Of a DNA stretch of 60,722 nucleotides, positions 38,436 to 46,904 are shown piece by piece. The stretch's first letter is position 1. Each line of letters starts with the position of its first letter. Position numbers and translations under genes: made by a program. Under the pieces are notes generated by a model, which was not told the DNA's origin, did not search any database, and was given only the letters and a program-made list of their open reading frames with translations. Source of the stretch: Flavobacterium sp. YO12 (lineage in GTDB: Bacteria > Bacteroidota > Bacteroidia > Flavobacteriales > Flavobacteriaceae); the NCBI RefSeq assembly GCF_004119495.1, contig NZ_NRQU01000027.1:1-60722 (forward strand), given 5' to 3'.

Positions 38436-39923
38436 TTATTTCCAATCTGGCATTGCTGCGTTTTGGAATAGAGTTGTCCTTGTTGAACTATCAGATATAC
38501 TTGCTGTTTGAATGTTTTTAGCAGATAATCCATCATTCGACGTATTAACAAAGATGACTTTTGCTTCGTTTGGCGAGAATTTAACGTCTAAATCATTAAA
38601 ACCATTCTCTTTTTGAGTGTCTAATTCAGCCGAAGTATTTGTTGCTACTGTGTAAATAAATATTCTAGAATCTAATCGTCTGTAGGTCGAATTTTCGAAA
38701 CCAGAAACATCTTTGGTATAAACTACTTTACTATTATCTATCGTAATACCAAGACCGCTCGCAGCACCTTTTTCTCCAGAAAGTATTTGATACAAGACAT
38801 CTCCAGCCATATTTATAGCATATATTTCGACATTATAACCTGAGGCGTCATTTACTTTTAGTACAATCTGACTGCCGTCCTGACTCCATTCGCACTCTGA
38901 TATAAACTTACCATTAGGGGTTTTAAATATCTGGACTAAACCTGAACCATCTGAGTCTATACGAAGGAGCTGATCAAAATTAGGATAAATTATCTGTCTA
39001 CCGTTTGTACTCCAGCAATAATTAACATGATCCATATTAAATCCAGCGATTGGAATAAAGTTGGTCACTTTTTTGACATCTGTACCATCAGGATTCATGG
39101 TAAAAATTTGATTTAATGAACCGTCAGAACTTATGTAAGCAATTCTATTGATACTCAAATTTTTTCTCGGCCTGTAACTATTAACTGATGATGGCGATAA
39201 CTGAAGCTCATTTCCAGCTTCATCTGCAGTATAAATGACATTATTATTTTTTACTTTTTTAACATACAAATATCTCGGATTTGGAAATGCTAATGTTGTA
39301 AAAGAAGTTATTGCACTATTTGTAGGTTTATTGATTCCGTCATTTGCCGATACTTGCCAATAGTATTTTGTACTATAATCTAAACCTGTAATTTTTAAAG
39401 TTGTAGCCTTAAGATCAGAATAAGTTTTAACTTCATCAGTCGTTCCGTTTTTAACGGTAACTTGAAACGTCATTGGATCTTTTTCCGGATCTGTCGAAGT
39501 CCAAGTCAAGTCTAAACTTAAAGCCTGAGAAGTAGCATTATCCAAAGGAGCTGTAAGCGTAGGAATTTCAGGTGGTTTATTATTTGCTGTAGATACTTCT
39601 AACTCAAAAATAATTTCTACCGGAACATCTTTTTCAACTGTAGCGGGTTGAAATCTGGCAATAAATCCATCTTTCTGCGCTTGAAAAGAATATTTTCCTA
39701 CTGGTACTTTTTCCATAATAAAGTAACCATCTTTATCTGAGAATACAGTGCTTGTTGTTGGGCTCGATAAAACACGGGCATTTGCGATTCCTTCGTAGGT
39801 TCGAATATCAACAACTCTTCCTTTTACTACTGCTGTTCCTGTGTCGTCAACTTGTTCTTCACTACAAGACATCAAAAGAATAAAGCACGCCAAAATTTTT
39901 AATCCTATTTTCATTTGAGACAT
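38436..39923 (-). CDS. Curli-operon lipoprotein with carboxypeptidase-regulatory, FN3 and TolB-like repeats
   Basis: Last gene of the curli operon, 74 bp after csgG. The lipobox Cys is at residue 20 (LLMSCSEE). Domains in order: carboxypeptidase-regulatory-like beta-sandwich at about 33-110 (VVKGRVVDIRTYEGIANARV), fibronectin type III at about 118-210 (LTWTSTDPEKDPMTFQVTV, KYYWQVSANDG), and a six-bladed TolB/PD40 propeller at about 220-495 (RIAYISSDGSLNQIFTMNPD, CEWSQDGSQIVLKV). No enzyme site is seen. It should sit in the outer membrane and bind protein or glycan. No counterpart exists in the E. coli csg operons. A start 9 bp downstream (MKIGLKIL) is equally possible. Confidence 0.85.
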   Translation of the reverse strand: MSQMKIGLKILACFILLMSCSEEQVDDTGTAVVKGRVVDIRTYEGIANARVLSSPTTSTVFSDKDGYFIMEKVPVGKYSFQAQKDGFIARFQPATVEKDVPVEIIFELEVSTANNKPPEIPTLTAPLDNATSQALSLDLTWTSTDPEKDPMTFQVTVKNGTTDEVKTYSDLKATTLKITGLDYSTKYYWQVSANDGINKPTNSAITSFTTLAFPNPRYLYVKKVKNNNVIYTADEAGNELQLSPSSVNSYRPRKNLSINRIAYISSDGSLNQIFTMNPDGTDVKKVTNFIPIAGFNMDHVNYCWSTNGRQIIYPNFDQLLRIDSDGSGLVQIFKTPNGKFISECEWSQDGSQIVLKVNDASGYNVEIYAINMAGDVLYQILSGEKGAASGLGITIDNSKVVYTKDVSGFENSTYRRLDSRIFIYTVATNTSAELDTQKENGFNDLDVKFSPNEAKVIFVNTSNDGLSAKNIQTASISDSSTRTTLFQNAAMPDWK

Positions 39924-39997
39924 AATTTTATTAAACTTACATTGTATTTACTCCTGTAATCATTTTATAAAGAACCTGGAAATATCACGAGGTTTTA

Positions 39998-41371
39998 TTA
40001 TTTCTTCTTGTACTTATAACTTTTTGGGAAATAATAGGTCAATCCTAAACCAAACCGCCAGTAGTAATCATCTCGAACGCCGCTGACTAAGTAATCTACA
40101 TTATCACTAAAGGGAACATTAAACTCGCCAAAGGCTTTTATTCCCAGATAATTTGTTGCGAGATATTCGACTCCGCCGCCAAACTGAACTTTACTGGCTA
40201 TGTTTTCGTATTTTTTATTGAACTCAACCCCGGTTCCAGCAAAAATATAAGGGGTAAATACATCACGAGGTAAGATTAAACATTCTAAATTGAGGTCTAA
40301 GGAAACATATCCTGCATCGAGTTTATTTTTGTTTGCCAGCCAAAATGCATTTGACGATGCACTTAAAGCAAATGTTGGTGTAAAGAAAAATTTTGCGGCA
40401 CCTCTAATCAGTGGTTTTGGAACTGGATTTGCATAATCACCCTGCATTAAGGCAACTCCTCCCGAAGCTTCCAATCCAAAACGGGCTCTTCTTTCACTCA
40501 AATTTCTATTGTATAATTGAGCCAAATCGGCTTCGCTTTTTTCTTTATCATATTCAGCGACAAAAGCATCAATTTTATTCTGAGGAGCATTTACTTCCCA
40601 TAGTTTATCTTTAATTCCGTCTACAATAAGTCCTTCAACAGCTTTTTCGATTGCTTCTGTTACTGCTAACTGAATAGGTTCGTTTCGAGTAAAACCGGTT
40701 TCTACTTCTAAAAGTCGGTTTAGATTTACATATCGAAATAAACTCGCATCTACACTTTGAGACAAAATAGTTTTAGAAACATAAACCGTATTTAAGATTT
40801 TTCCGTTAGAAGTTGAAACCAACCTTAAGTATACTGTTACACGATCTTGTCTGTAACGAGTAGAACCACCCGCACCAAAGTATCTTGCACCAAAACCTCC
40901 TGTAATAATATTAGTATCATAAGAAATAATTCCACCCTCAAGTAAAACACCTGCAAATAAAAGCGGTGTTAAAACGGCTTCATTAGCTTCTGTTTTTGAG
41001 GCATATTCCTGACGTGTCGAACGGATAATATTTCGTTCATTTAAAAGGTTACCCAGATTTTCACGCTCTATAGGAATAAACCACTTAGAGTCTTCCAGCG
41101 CTTTAATTAAAATTGAAGTTGCACCTTGAGTAACCGCAGTGCTAAAAGTACTTCCTAACTCAGTAGCTTTATACTGCCCAGTCTGATCTTTAAATTTGTA
41201 AACCCCAACAACAATTTGTTCTTTAGGTTTAGGCATATCGACTAATGCGGTAGTTGCAGGAGTATTTTCTCCAAAAACTGCCTTTTGAACTCCTACTGGC
41301 TGGTTAAAATAAGCTCCACATCCTGAGAATAGGCAAGTTATTAAAAGTATAAAAAGGGGACTTTTATTCAT
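39998..41371 (-). CDS. csgG: CsgG-family curli secretion channel with extra C-terminal beta-barrel
   Basis: Outer-membrane lipoprotein that in E. coli forms the nonameric pore for curli subunits. Cys18 is the lipobox (LFSGCGAYF). The CsgG domain spans about 30-275: VVGVYKFKDQTGQYKATELG, FIPIERENLGNLLNERNIIR, LLFAGVLLEGGIISYDTNI, GARYFGAGGSTRYRQDRVTV and the C-terminal helix of the domain. Residues from about 290 to 457, absent from the 277-residue E. coli protein, look like an eight-stranded OmpA-type barrel (FGLEASGGVALMQGDY, FTPYIFAGTGVEFNKKYE, YYWRFGLGLTYYFPKS). It is preceded by csgF and followed by the TolB-like lipoprotein. Confidence 0.92.
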   Translation of the reverse strand: MNKSPLFILLITCLFSGCGAYFNQPVGVQKAVFGENTPATTALVDMPKPKEQIVVGVYKFKDQTGQYKATELGSTFSTAVTQGATSILIKALEDSKWFIPIERENLGNLLNERNIIRSTRQEYASKTEANEAVLTPLLFAGVLLEGGIISYDTNIITGGFGARYFGAGGSTRYRQDRVTVYLRLVSTSNGKILNTVYVSKTILSQSVDASLFRYVNLNRLLEVETGFTRNEPIQLAVTEAIEKAVEGLIVDGIKDKLWEVNAPQNKIDAFVAEYDKEKSEADLAQLYNRNLSERRARFGLEASGGVALMQGDYANPVPKPLIRGAAKFFFTPTFALSASSNAFWLANKNKLDAGYVSLDLNLECLILPRDVFTPYIFAGTGVEFNKKYENIASKVQFGGGVEYLATNYLGIKAFGEFNVPFSDNVDYLVSGVRDDYYWRFGLGLTYYFPKSYKYKKK

Positions 41372-41437
41372 AATAAGTTATTTACAGTAAAACATGAACC
41401 TAATTGACGTATAAGAAAAAAAACAAGGAACCAGAAT

Positions 41438-41905
41438 TTATCGAGCTGGTATAATTACTTGTGTTTGTTCGCCTGTATCGATATCTAAAATATCTACTAC
41501 CATTCCTAAATTAGAATTATAAATATCTACAGACAATGTTCCAAAGACATATGTTCCTGGTTTTAGTCCGCCGCCAGTTCCTGTTCCAGTACCTGTGCCT
41601 GTCCCCGTTCCTGTTCCGGAACCTGTTGCTGATCCAAATTGATCATCGAATAACGAATTTGAAATCCTATTTAACAGCTGATTATTCAAAGTACTTTTAA
41701 AACGTTCCAAATCAGTCTGTGGTTTATATCCTGTAGTTGGATCTTCTTTAAAATCATTTTGTGCTTGGGCAGAACTAAGCAGCCATTGATAATTAAAAGT
41801 ATCACCACCGCTAAAAGCAGGATTAATAGGCTTATAAGCAAGATCCTGCGCATTTGAGACTGCGCTAAAACCTGCTAGACAAACTAGTAAAGCTAAAGTT
41901 TTCAT
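41438..41905 (-). CDS. csgF: CsgF curli assembly factor with Gly-Thr repeat
   Basis: Secreted protein that in E. coli couples the CsgG pore to the CsgB nucleator. Signal peptide with cleavage near SNA-QDLAYKPINPAFSGG; the motif YKPINPAFSGG with NYQWLLSSAQAQND is the CsgG-binding N-terminus conserved in CsgF. A (Gly-Thr)n tract at residues about 95-111 separates the N-terminal half from the C-terminal beta part (TYVFGTLSVDIYN). The DNA coding for it, 41573-41623, is a hexamer-type repeat. 155 residues against about 138 in E. coli, the excess being mostly the tract. Confidence 0.92.
   Translation of the reverse strand: MKTLALLVCLAGFSAVSNAQDLAYKPINPAFSGGDTFNYQWLLSSAQAQNDFKEDPTTGYKPQTDLERFKSTLNNQLLNRISNSLFDDQFGSATGSGTGTGTGTGTGTGTGGGLKPGTYVFGTLSVDIYNSNLGMVVDILDIDTGEQTQVIIPAR
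41573..41623 (-). repeat. Hexanucleotide repeat coding for Gly-Thr in csgF
   Basis: About eight imperfect copies of the sense hexamer GGN ACN (for example GGAACG, GGGACA, GGCACA). The third positions vary, so the repeat is partly stabilised against slippage, but the tract length may still differ between strains. Confidence 0.75.
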
Positions 41906-41969
41906 ATTGATAAATTTTATTTCCTACATTAAAAACACAACTCTTCTTGACACAAAACGTTCCTCAATT

Positions 41970-42703
41970 TTAGTATTGAGTTATAATTTTGCTTTGTTTT
42001 TCAAGATCCTTAAAATATTTAAATGCTTTAGAAGCAGCTGTATCAGCCATATATTTTAAGAAATCTTCATCTGGACGTGAAATAAATTCTTCTATTATTT
42101 CGCCATCCACTAAAATCGTAATCTTTGTTGTACGCCCAAAAGTCAATTCCTCTTGAACAGTTACGATTTTACTGGTATTGATTTTTAGTTTCGAATATTG
42201 CGAATAAAAATAATCGTAAAAATCATTTCCCAATTTTGTTTTAGTGTCATTAGCAACAATTCCAATCATTTCGATTCCGTCTTGTGGAATAGCTTTACCG
42301 GAATCTGATTCATTTTTCTCTCCAAAAACAACTCTATCCTTGCCTATAATGGCATTATTTTCATCATAAATTAATAACAGTATTATGATCTCATCCTCTT
42401 TTGTAAAATTGACCTGTGTTTTTGATAACTCAACTTTTTGAATGGGCTCTAATGTGACTCTGCCGTCTTGTCCGTTATTTGATTTATTTGAACCTGATTT
42501 GCTTTTTTTGAATACTGTCAACTTATACGAGATATTCTTGAACTCAGATTTTAAATTCTCTACGGTTCCAGTAATAGCAAGAAGATTTTCAATTTCTTTT
42601 ACTTCTATCTTAGCTTTTACTTCTTTATAAACTACCTGCGAGAATCCTGATTCAGAAAAAAAAGGGCAAAAAAAACAATTCCTATGTTCCAATACTTTTT
42701 CAT
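41970..42703 (-). CDS. csgE: CsgE-like curli accessory protein with N-terminal CsgH-like domain, -1 frameshift in the signal peptide
   Basis: The C-terminal part (about 135-235) matches CsgE, the periplasmic capping adaptor of CsgG: GNDFYDYFYSQYSKL, TVQEELTFGRTTKITILVDG and FISRPDEDFLKYMADTA. The preceding 100 residues (KAKIEVKEIENLLAITGTV, YKLTVFKKSKSGSNKSNNGQ, DGRVTLEP) resemble the Ig-like amyloid inhibitor CsgH/CsgC, an unusual fusion (inference). The best start is the ATG at 42703, 4 bp after csgB: MKKYWNIGIVFFALFF, then a -1 shift on the T8 run (complement of 42656-42663) into SESGFSQVVYKEV, giving a perfect signal peptide and a 244-residue protein. Without the shift the ATG frame stops after about 23 codons. 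The uninterrupted frame only begins at a TTG at 42692. Confidence 0.85.
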
Positions 42704-42707
42704 AATT

Positions 42708-43184
42708 CTAACGATTGAATATAAATATTGTTCCTGAATTTCCAGATTGATTAATAATCAAATCTTTAGATATAGAATTTGAACCTGAATTAAAAACCGT
42801 TAAATTACTGCCGTTCTGATTTATTGACATTGAAGCGACTCCTCTTGTGTACAAGGAATAATCGCTTATATAATTATTGTTGCCTGTCTGCGTGTAGGAT
42901 TGATTGATTTCGTCAGCTTTTTTGTAAACATTCATATAATTGGTGTTTCCTGTTTGCTGAGCGGTTACATTTGCATTATTACTGATAATGGTTATATTGG
43001 CCTGATTGTAATTTCCAATTTGCGAAACCGTTACAATATTTCTGCTTTTAATGTATTGGTTTATTTGATTTTGATTGCGATTGTTCATTTCATTTAAAAC
43101 GTAATCACTTCTATTCCCATCAATTGATTGAGAGAATAAAATTCCTGTAATGAATAGGAAAATATAAGTGGCAAAACGTTTCAT
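42708..43184 (-). CDS. csgB: Curlin-repeat protein, probable CsgB-like minor subunit
   Basis: Secreted amyloid subunit, 158 residues. The signal peptide (YIFLFITGILFSQ) is followed by degenerate curlin repeats: VSQIGNYNQANITI, AQQTGNTNYMN, YTQTGNNNYISD, INQNGSNLTVFNSGSNS and INQSGNSGTIFIFNR. Repeats are less regular than in the next gene and there are more Asn/Gln-rich gaps, so by analogy with E. coli this is the nucleator (CsgB) rather than the major subunit. It lies 84 bp after csgA with a hairpin in the gap, and 4 bp before csgE. Confidence 0.82.
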   Translation of the reverse strand: MKRFATYIFLFITGILFSQSIDGNRSDYVLNEMNNRNQNQINQYIKSRNIVTVSQIGNYNQANITIISNNANVTAQQTGNTNYMNVYKKADEINQSYTQTGNNNYISDYSLYTRGVASMSINQNGSNLTVFNSGSNSISKDLIINQSGNSGTIFIFNR

Positions 43185-43213
43185 AATTGTGGTATTGTGG
43201 TAAAAAAGAATTC

Positions 43214-43260
43214 TAAGAAAAAAAAGGAAGAACTTAATAAATCAAATTCTTCCTTTTCTT
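43214..43260 (-). terminator. Attenuator-type hairpin between csgA and csgB
   Basis: AAAAGGAAGAA (43222-43232) pairs perfectly with TTCTTCCTTTT (43247-43257) around a 14 nt loop, and on the minus strand the stem runs straight into a T8 tract. A partial terminator here would make csgA mRNA more abundant than that of the rest of the operon. Confidence 0.8.
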
Positions 43261-43268
43261 GGTTCTAT

Positions 43269-43892
43269 TTAGTTAGATTGGATTACTATACTTCCGTTTA
43301 GGAATCCAGTTTGAGTAACTGTACTAATATGGTCGTTTCCAAATTGAGCAGTTGCTGCAAAGTTTCCAATTCCATATTGTTCAATGCTAGAGTAGTTATC
43401 CCATCCTAATTGCAATGTAGCGGCATTGTTGAAGAAACCTACTTGAGTAGTTGCTGCAGTGTTGTCATCTCCAAATTGCAATGTTGTTGAATTATTAAAT
43501 GCTCCAAATTGAGTAGTGTAAGCATCATTAAAATTACCTACTTGCAATACATCAGAATTGTTGTAAGCTCCGATTTGAGTAGTAACTGCTAAGTTTCCAA
43601 CCCAGATTCCTTGTGCGATAGTTGAACTGTTGTCATCTCCAATTTGAGTAACTACAGCAACGTTTCCTGCTCCTAATTGTGCAACACTAGACTCATTATC
43701 ATCTCCGTATTGTCCAACAATTGCAACGTTTGCAATACCTATTTGATCAACATCTGAATTGTTTGATGATCCCACTTGGATTACCAATGCACCATTTAAC
43801 AAACCTAACTGATCTACATCACTCACATTACCTTGAGCGAACGCTACACCTGCAAATAGCATCGCGGAGATGCTTAAAATTACTTTTTTCAT
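43269..43892 (-). CDS. csgA: Major curlin subunit, CsgA-like
   Basis: Secreted functional-amyloid protein (207 residues). Signal peptide with cleavage near GVAFAQ-GNVSD. The mature part is eight tandem repeats of 22 residues (one of 23) of the form xQxGxxNxAxxxQxGxxNxS, for example VDQIGIANVAIVGQYGDDN and TLQFGDDNTAATTQVGFFN, plus a short closing repeat ending VIQSN. Each repeat would form one beta-strand-turn-beta-strand step of a solenoid. The gatekeeper-type Gly and Asp residues are frequent (GDDN occurs three times). First gene of the operon; its mRNA is likely the most abundant because of the hairpin that follows. Confidence 0.93.
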   Translation of the reverse strand: MKKVILSISAMLFAGVAFAQGNVSDVDQLGLLNGALVIQVGSSNNSDVDQIGIANVAIVGQYGDDNESSVAQLGAGNVAVVTQIGDDNSSTIAQGIWVGNLAVTTQIGAYNNSDVLQVGNFNDAYTTQFGAFNNSTTLQFGDDNTAATTQVGFFNNAATLQLGWDNYSSIEQYGIGNFAATAQFGNDHISTVTQTGFLNGSIVIQSN

Positions 43893-44233
43893 AATAAATA
43901 TATTTAATTGGTTATTAATACAAATTATTATGTAGGTATATGCAATTTGGGGAGAAAATCTGGGGGATTTTAACCATCATTTGAGAATAGTTTTTTCTGC
44001 TAATTCTCTCATTTTCATATTCAAAATTAGAAAACTTCTCGATAATCAAAACAGGTATAAATACGTATTTTACAAGATCTTAATCTGTTTTCGATGAAAT
44101 GCGAAACTATAACGACGAACTGCTGTATTTCAATTTTACCTTAATAAGAAAAAAGTTACTTTTTACATTTTCCTTACATTTATGCCAAAACAAAAGATAT
44201 ATTTCAAACCTGAAACAGTTATATTAACATAAT
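43893..44233 (-). promoter_or_regulatory. Upstream region of the curli operon
   Basis: About 340 bp without an open frame, between the GSIII terminator and csgA. On the minus strand a CATAATAATTTG sequence 40-50 bp before the start codon is a weak match to a TAnnTTTG box, and an unusual C-rich stretch (AATCCCCCAGATTTTCTCCCC, read on the minus strand) lies just upstream in otherwise AT-rich DNA. This is a candidate operator; no known site is recognised. Confidence 0.4.
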
Positions 44234-44237
44234 CACA

Positions 44238-44268
44238 AAAAAAGCCTATCTTTTTACAGACAGGCTTT
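44238..44268 (-). terminator. GSIII gene terminator
   Basis: AAGCCTATC and GACAGGCTT with one mismatch around a TTTTTACA loop, T7 on the minus strand, 20 bp after the stop codon. Confidence 0.85.
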
Positions 44269-44287
44269 AACTTAATGTTAATGAAAG

Positions 44288-46477
44288 TTATTTAGTAAAC
44301 AACAATTCTCTGTATTTGGTTAATGTCCAGCTTTCATCATCAACCAAAAGCTCCAGTTTATCACAATGGTTACGAATGTCTTCGAAATAAGGTTTTACCT
44401 TATCGCAATAAGCTTCTGCCATTTTTTGTGCATCAGTTAATTGATTTGCTTTCTTTCTTTCGTTTGTCATTGCCAATACTTTAGAATTGATTCCTTCTAT
44501 ATGACCTGAAATTTCTTTTATTAAAATAATTTGCTCTTTTGCAATCGTTTCAAATTCTTTTCCAAAGATCTCTTTTAAACCTTTTACATTCTCAATCAAA
44601 GTATTTTGATAGCGTATTGCAGTAGGAATAACATGATTTCTAGCGATATCACCTAAAACTCTTCCTTCAATCTGAATTTTCTTAGTGTATTCTTCTAATT
44701 CTATTTCGTAACGCGCTTCAGCTTCAACATGATTAAAGATGCCTAGTTCAGAAAATAAGTCTAAAGCTTGCTTAGAAACTTTAGCTTTAATAGCCTCTGG
44801 AGTAGTTTTAAAATTACTTAAACCTCTTTTTCCTGCTTCTTTTTCCCAAGCTTCACTATAACCGTCGCCTTCAAAAAGTATTTTTTTAGACTGTTTGATG
44901 TATTCTCTTAAAACGTTAAAAATAGCATCATCTTTTTTCATGTCTTTTGACTCAATCAAATTCTCCACTTCCTTTTTAAAGTCAAACAACTGTTTTGCTA
45001 CAATAGCATTTAAGGTTGTCATGGCATTAGAACAGTTAGAATTTGAACCAACAGCTCTAAACTCCCATTTGTTTCCTGTAAATGCAAAAGGCGAAGTTCT
45101 GTTTCTGTCTGTATTATCTAATAATACGTCTGGAATTTTACCAACTACATTTAATTTAAGATCTGTTTTTTCTTCTGGAGATAATTTTCCAGTTGTTACA
45201 CTTTCTAATTCAGACAATACTTTTGTTAACTGTGCTCCAATAAATACAGACATAATTGCCGGCGGCGCTTCGTTTGCTCCTAACCTATGATCGTTACTTG
45301 CTGTAGCGATAGAAGCACGAAGCAAAGTTTCGTTATCATTAACCGCTTTGATGGTATTAATAAAGAAGGTTAAAAACTGTAAATTGCTCATTGGCGTTTT
45401 ACTCGGACTCAATAAATTAACTCCTGTATCTGTCGCCAGCGACCAGTTATTGTGTTTTCCCGAACCGTTTACTCCTTTAAAAGGCTTTTCGTGAAATAAA
45501 ACTTTAAAATCATGACGTTCTGCAACCTTTTGCATTACATCCATTAATAAAGAGTTATGATCTACAGCAAGATTTGTTTCTTCAAAAATTGGAGCCAACT
45601 CAAACTGATTTGGCGCAACCTCATTATGACGTGTTTTTACAGGAATTCCTAAAAGCATACATTCTTGCTCTAAATCTCTCATATAAGTAAGTGCACGAGT
45701 TGGAATAGATCCAAAATAATGATCGTCTAACTGCTGTCCTTTTGCCGAAGTATGTCCTAATAAAGTTCTTCCAGTCATCATTAAATCAGGACGAGAATTT
45801 GCCAAAGCTTTATCAATCAAGAAATACTCTTGCTCCCAACCTAAAGTTGCTGTTACTTTTTTTACGTTTTTATCAAAATATTTACAAACTTCTGTAGCTG
45901 CTTCGTCAATTGCAGACAATGCTCTTAATAAAGGTATCTTATTATCTAAAGCTTCTCCTGTATAAGCAATAAATACAGTAGGAATACATAAAGTTGTTCC
46001 ATATATAAAAGCTGGCGAAGTTGGATCCCAAGCTGTATAACCTCTAGCTTCGAAAGTATTTCTGATTCCGCCGTTTGGAAAACTTGAAGCATCTGGTTCT
46101 TGTTGTACCAATTGCGCACCTCCAAATTTTTCTACAGGATCACTGCCATCATACGAAGTTTCAAAAAAAGCATCATGTTTTTCAGCAGTTGTTCCTGTAA
46201 GAGGTTGAAACCAATGTGTATAATGTGTAACACCTTTTGCCAACGCCCACTCTTTCATTCCCATGGCAATATAATCTGCCAGTTTTCTTTCGATTTTAGT
46301 TCCATGCTGAATAGCATCTCTTACTCCTTTTAAAGCATCTGAAGTTAAATATTGCTTCATGGCTTTTTCATTAAACACATTTGAACCAAAAAGATTTGAT
46401 TTTCTACCAATCTCTTCAAAATGTACCGGCTTTCTAGTAGAAGCTTCTTGCAAAGCTTGGAAACGTAATGTTGACAT
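44288..46477 (-). CDS. glnN: Type III glutamine synthetase
   Basis: Large (729-residue) GSIII enzyme that makes glutamine from glutamate, ammonia and ATP; GSIII forms dodecamers. N-terminal NLFGSNVFNEKAMKQYL and ATLGWEQEYFLIDKAL, the glutamate/ammonia site region KPFKGVNGSGKHNNWSLATD, HRLGANEAPPAIMSVFIGAQ and the GSIII-specific KWEFRAVGSNSNCSNAMTTL are all present. The long helical C-terminal part (about 550-729) is typical. Divergently oriented from the GSII gene across 427 bp. Two synthetases of different families in a back-to-back arrangement suggest joint nitrogen control. Confidence 0.95.
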   Translation of the reverse strand: MSTLRFQALQEASTRKPVHFEEIGRKSNLFGSNVFNEKAMKQYLTSDALKGVRDAIQHGTKIERKLADYIAMGMKEWALAKGVTHYTHWFQPLTGTTAEKHDAFFETSYDGSDPVEKFGGAQLVQQEPDASSFPNGGIRNTFEARGYTAWDPTSPAFIYGTTLCIPTVFIAYTGEALDNKIPLLRALSAIDEAATEVCKYFDKNVKKVTATLGWEQEYFLIDKALANSRPDLMMTGRTLLGHTSAKGQQLDDHYFGSIPTRALTYMRDLEQECMLLGIPVKTRHNEVAPNQFELAPIFEETNLAVDHNSLLMDVMQKVAERHDFKVLFHEKPFKGVNGSGKHNNWSLATDTGVNLLSPSKTPMSNLQFLTFFINTIKAVNDNETLLRASIATASNDHRLGANEAPPAIMSVFIGAQLTKVLSELESVTTGKLSPEEKTDLKLNVVGKIPDVLLDNTDRNRTSPFAFTGNKWEFRAVGSNSNCSNAMTTLNAIVAKQLFDFKKEVENLIESKDMKKDDAIFNVLREYIKQSKKILFEGDGYSEAWEKEAGKRGLSNFKTTPEAIKAKVSKQALDLFSELGIFNHVEAEARYEIELEEYTKKIQIEGRVLGDIARNHVIPTAIRYQNTLIENVKGLKEIFGKEFETIAKEQIILIKEISGHIEGINSKVLAMTNERKKANQLTDAQKMAEAYCDKVKPYFEDIRNHCDKLELLVDDESWTLTKYRELLFTK

Positions 46478-46904
46478 GTATATAATTTTAAAAATTCGTA
46501 CTAATTTTCATTGAAAAATGATCGACAAATATAAACAATAAAATCCCCTGTTTTAAACATAAATTCGAGAATTTTGAACAACGATTTCTCAACAGAAGAC
46601 ACTTTTTTCAAAGAATAATGAATCTCTCGCAAAGAATTATAACAAAAAACAACAGTATTGCTCAATAAATAAACATTTTTTCATAATTCCTTAACCTTAA
46701 AATTCAAAAAGAGCCCCAAATTATTACGAATTTATTTTTTTATGGTGTTAAAAATTGCTTTTTTTAAAAATATACCCCTCTCAAAATTGCGCTTCTCAAA
46801 AAAATTATAGTCCGATAAACAAAATAGCCCCCTAATTTTTAGGACTAAAAAAATAAATCTATATTTGACCCAGCGAAAAAACAAAAAAACAAAATTATAT
46901 TATT
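46478..46904. promoter_or_regulatory. Shared divergent promoter region of the two glutamine synthetase genes
   Basis: 427 bp, very AT-rich, no open frame. TATATTTG at 46860-46867 fits the Bacteroidota -7 box (TAnnTTTG) for the plus-strand gene, 37 bp before its start codon; the -33 TTTG is not convincing. A C-rich pair of words, ATACCCCTCTC (about 46770) and TAGCCCCCTAAT (about 46825), stands out and could be protein-binding sites. Confidence 0.5.
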
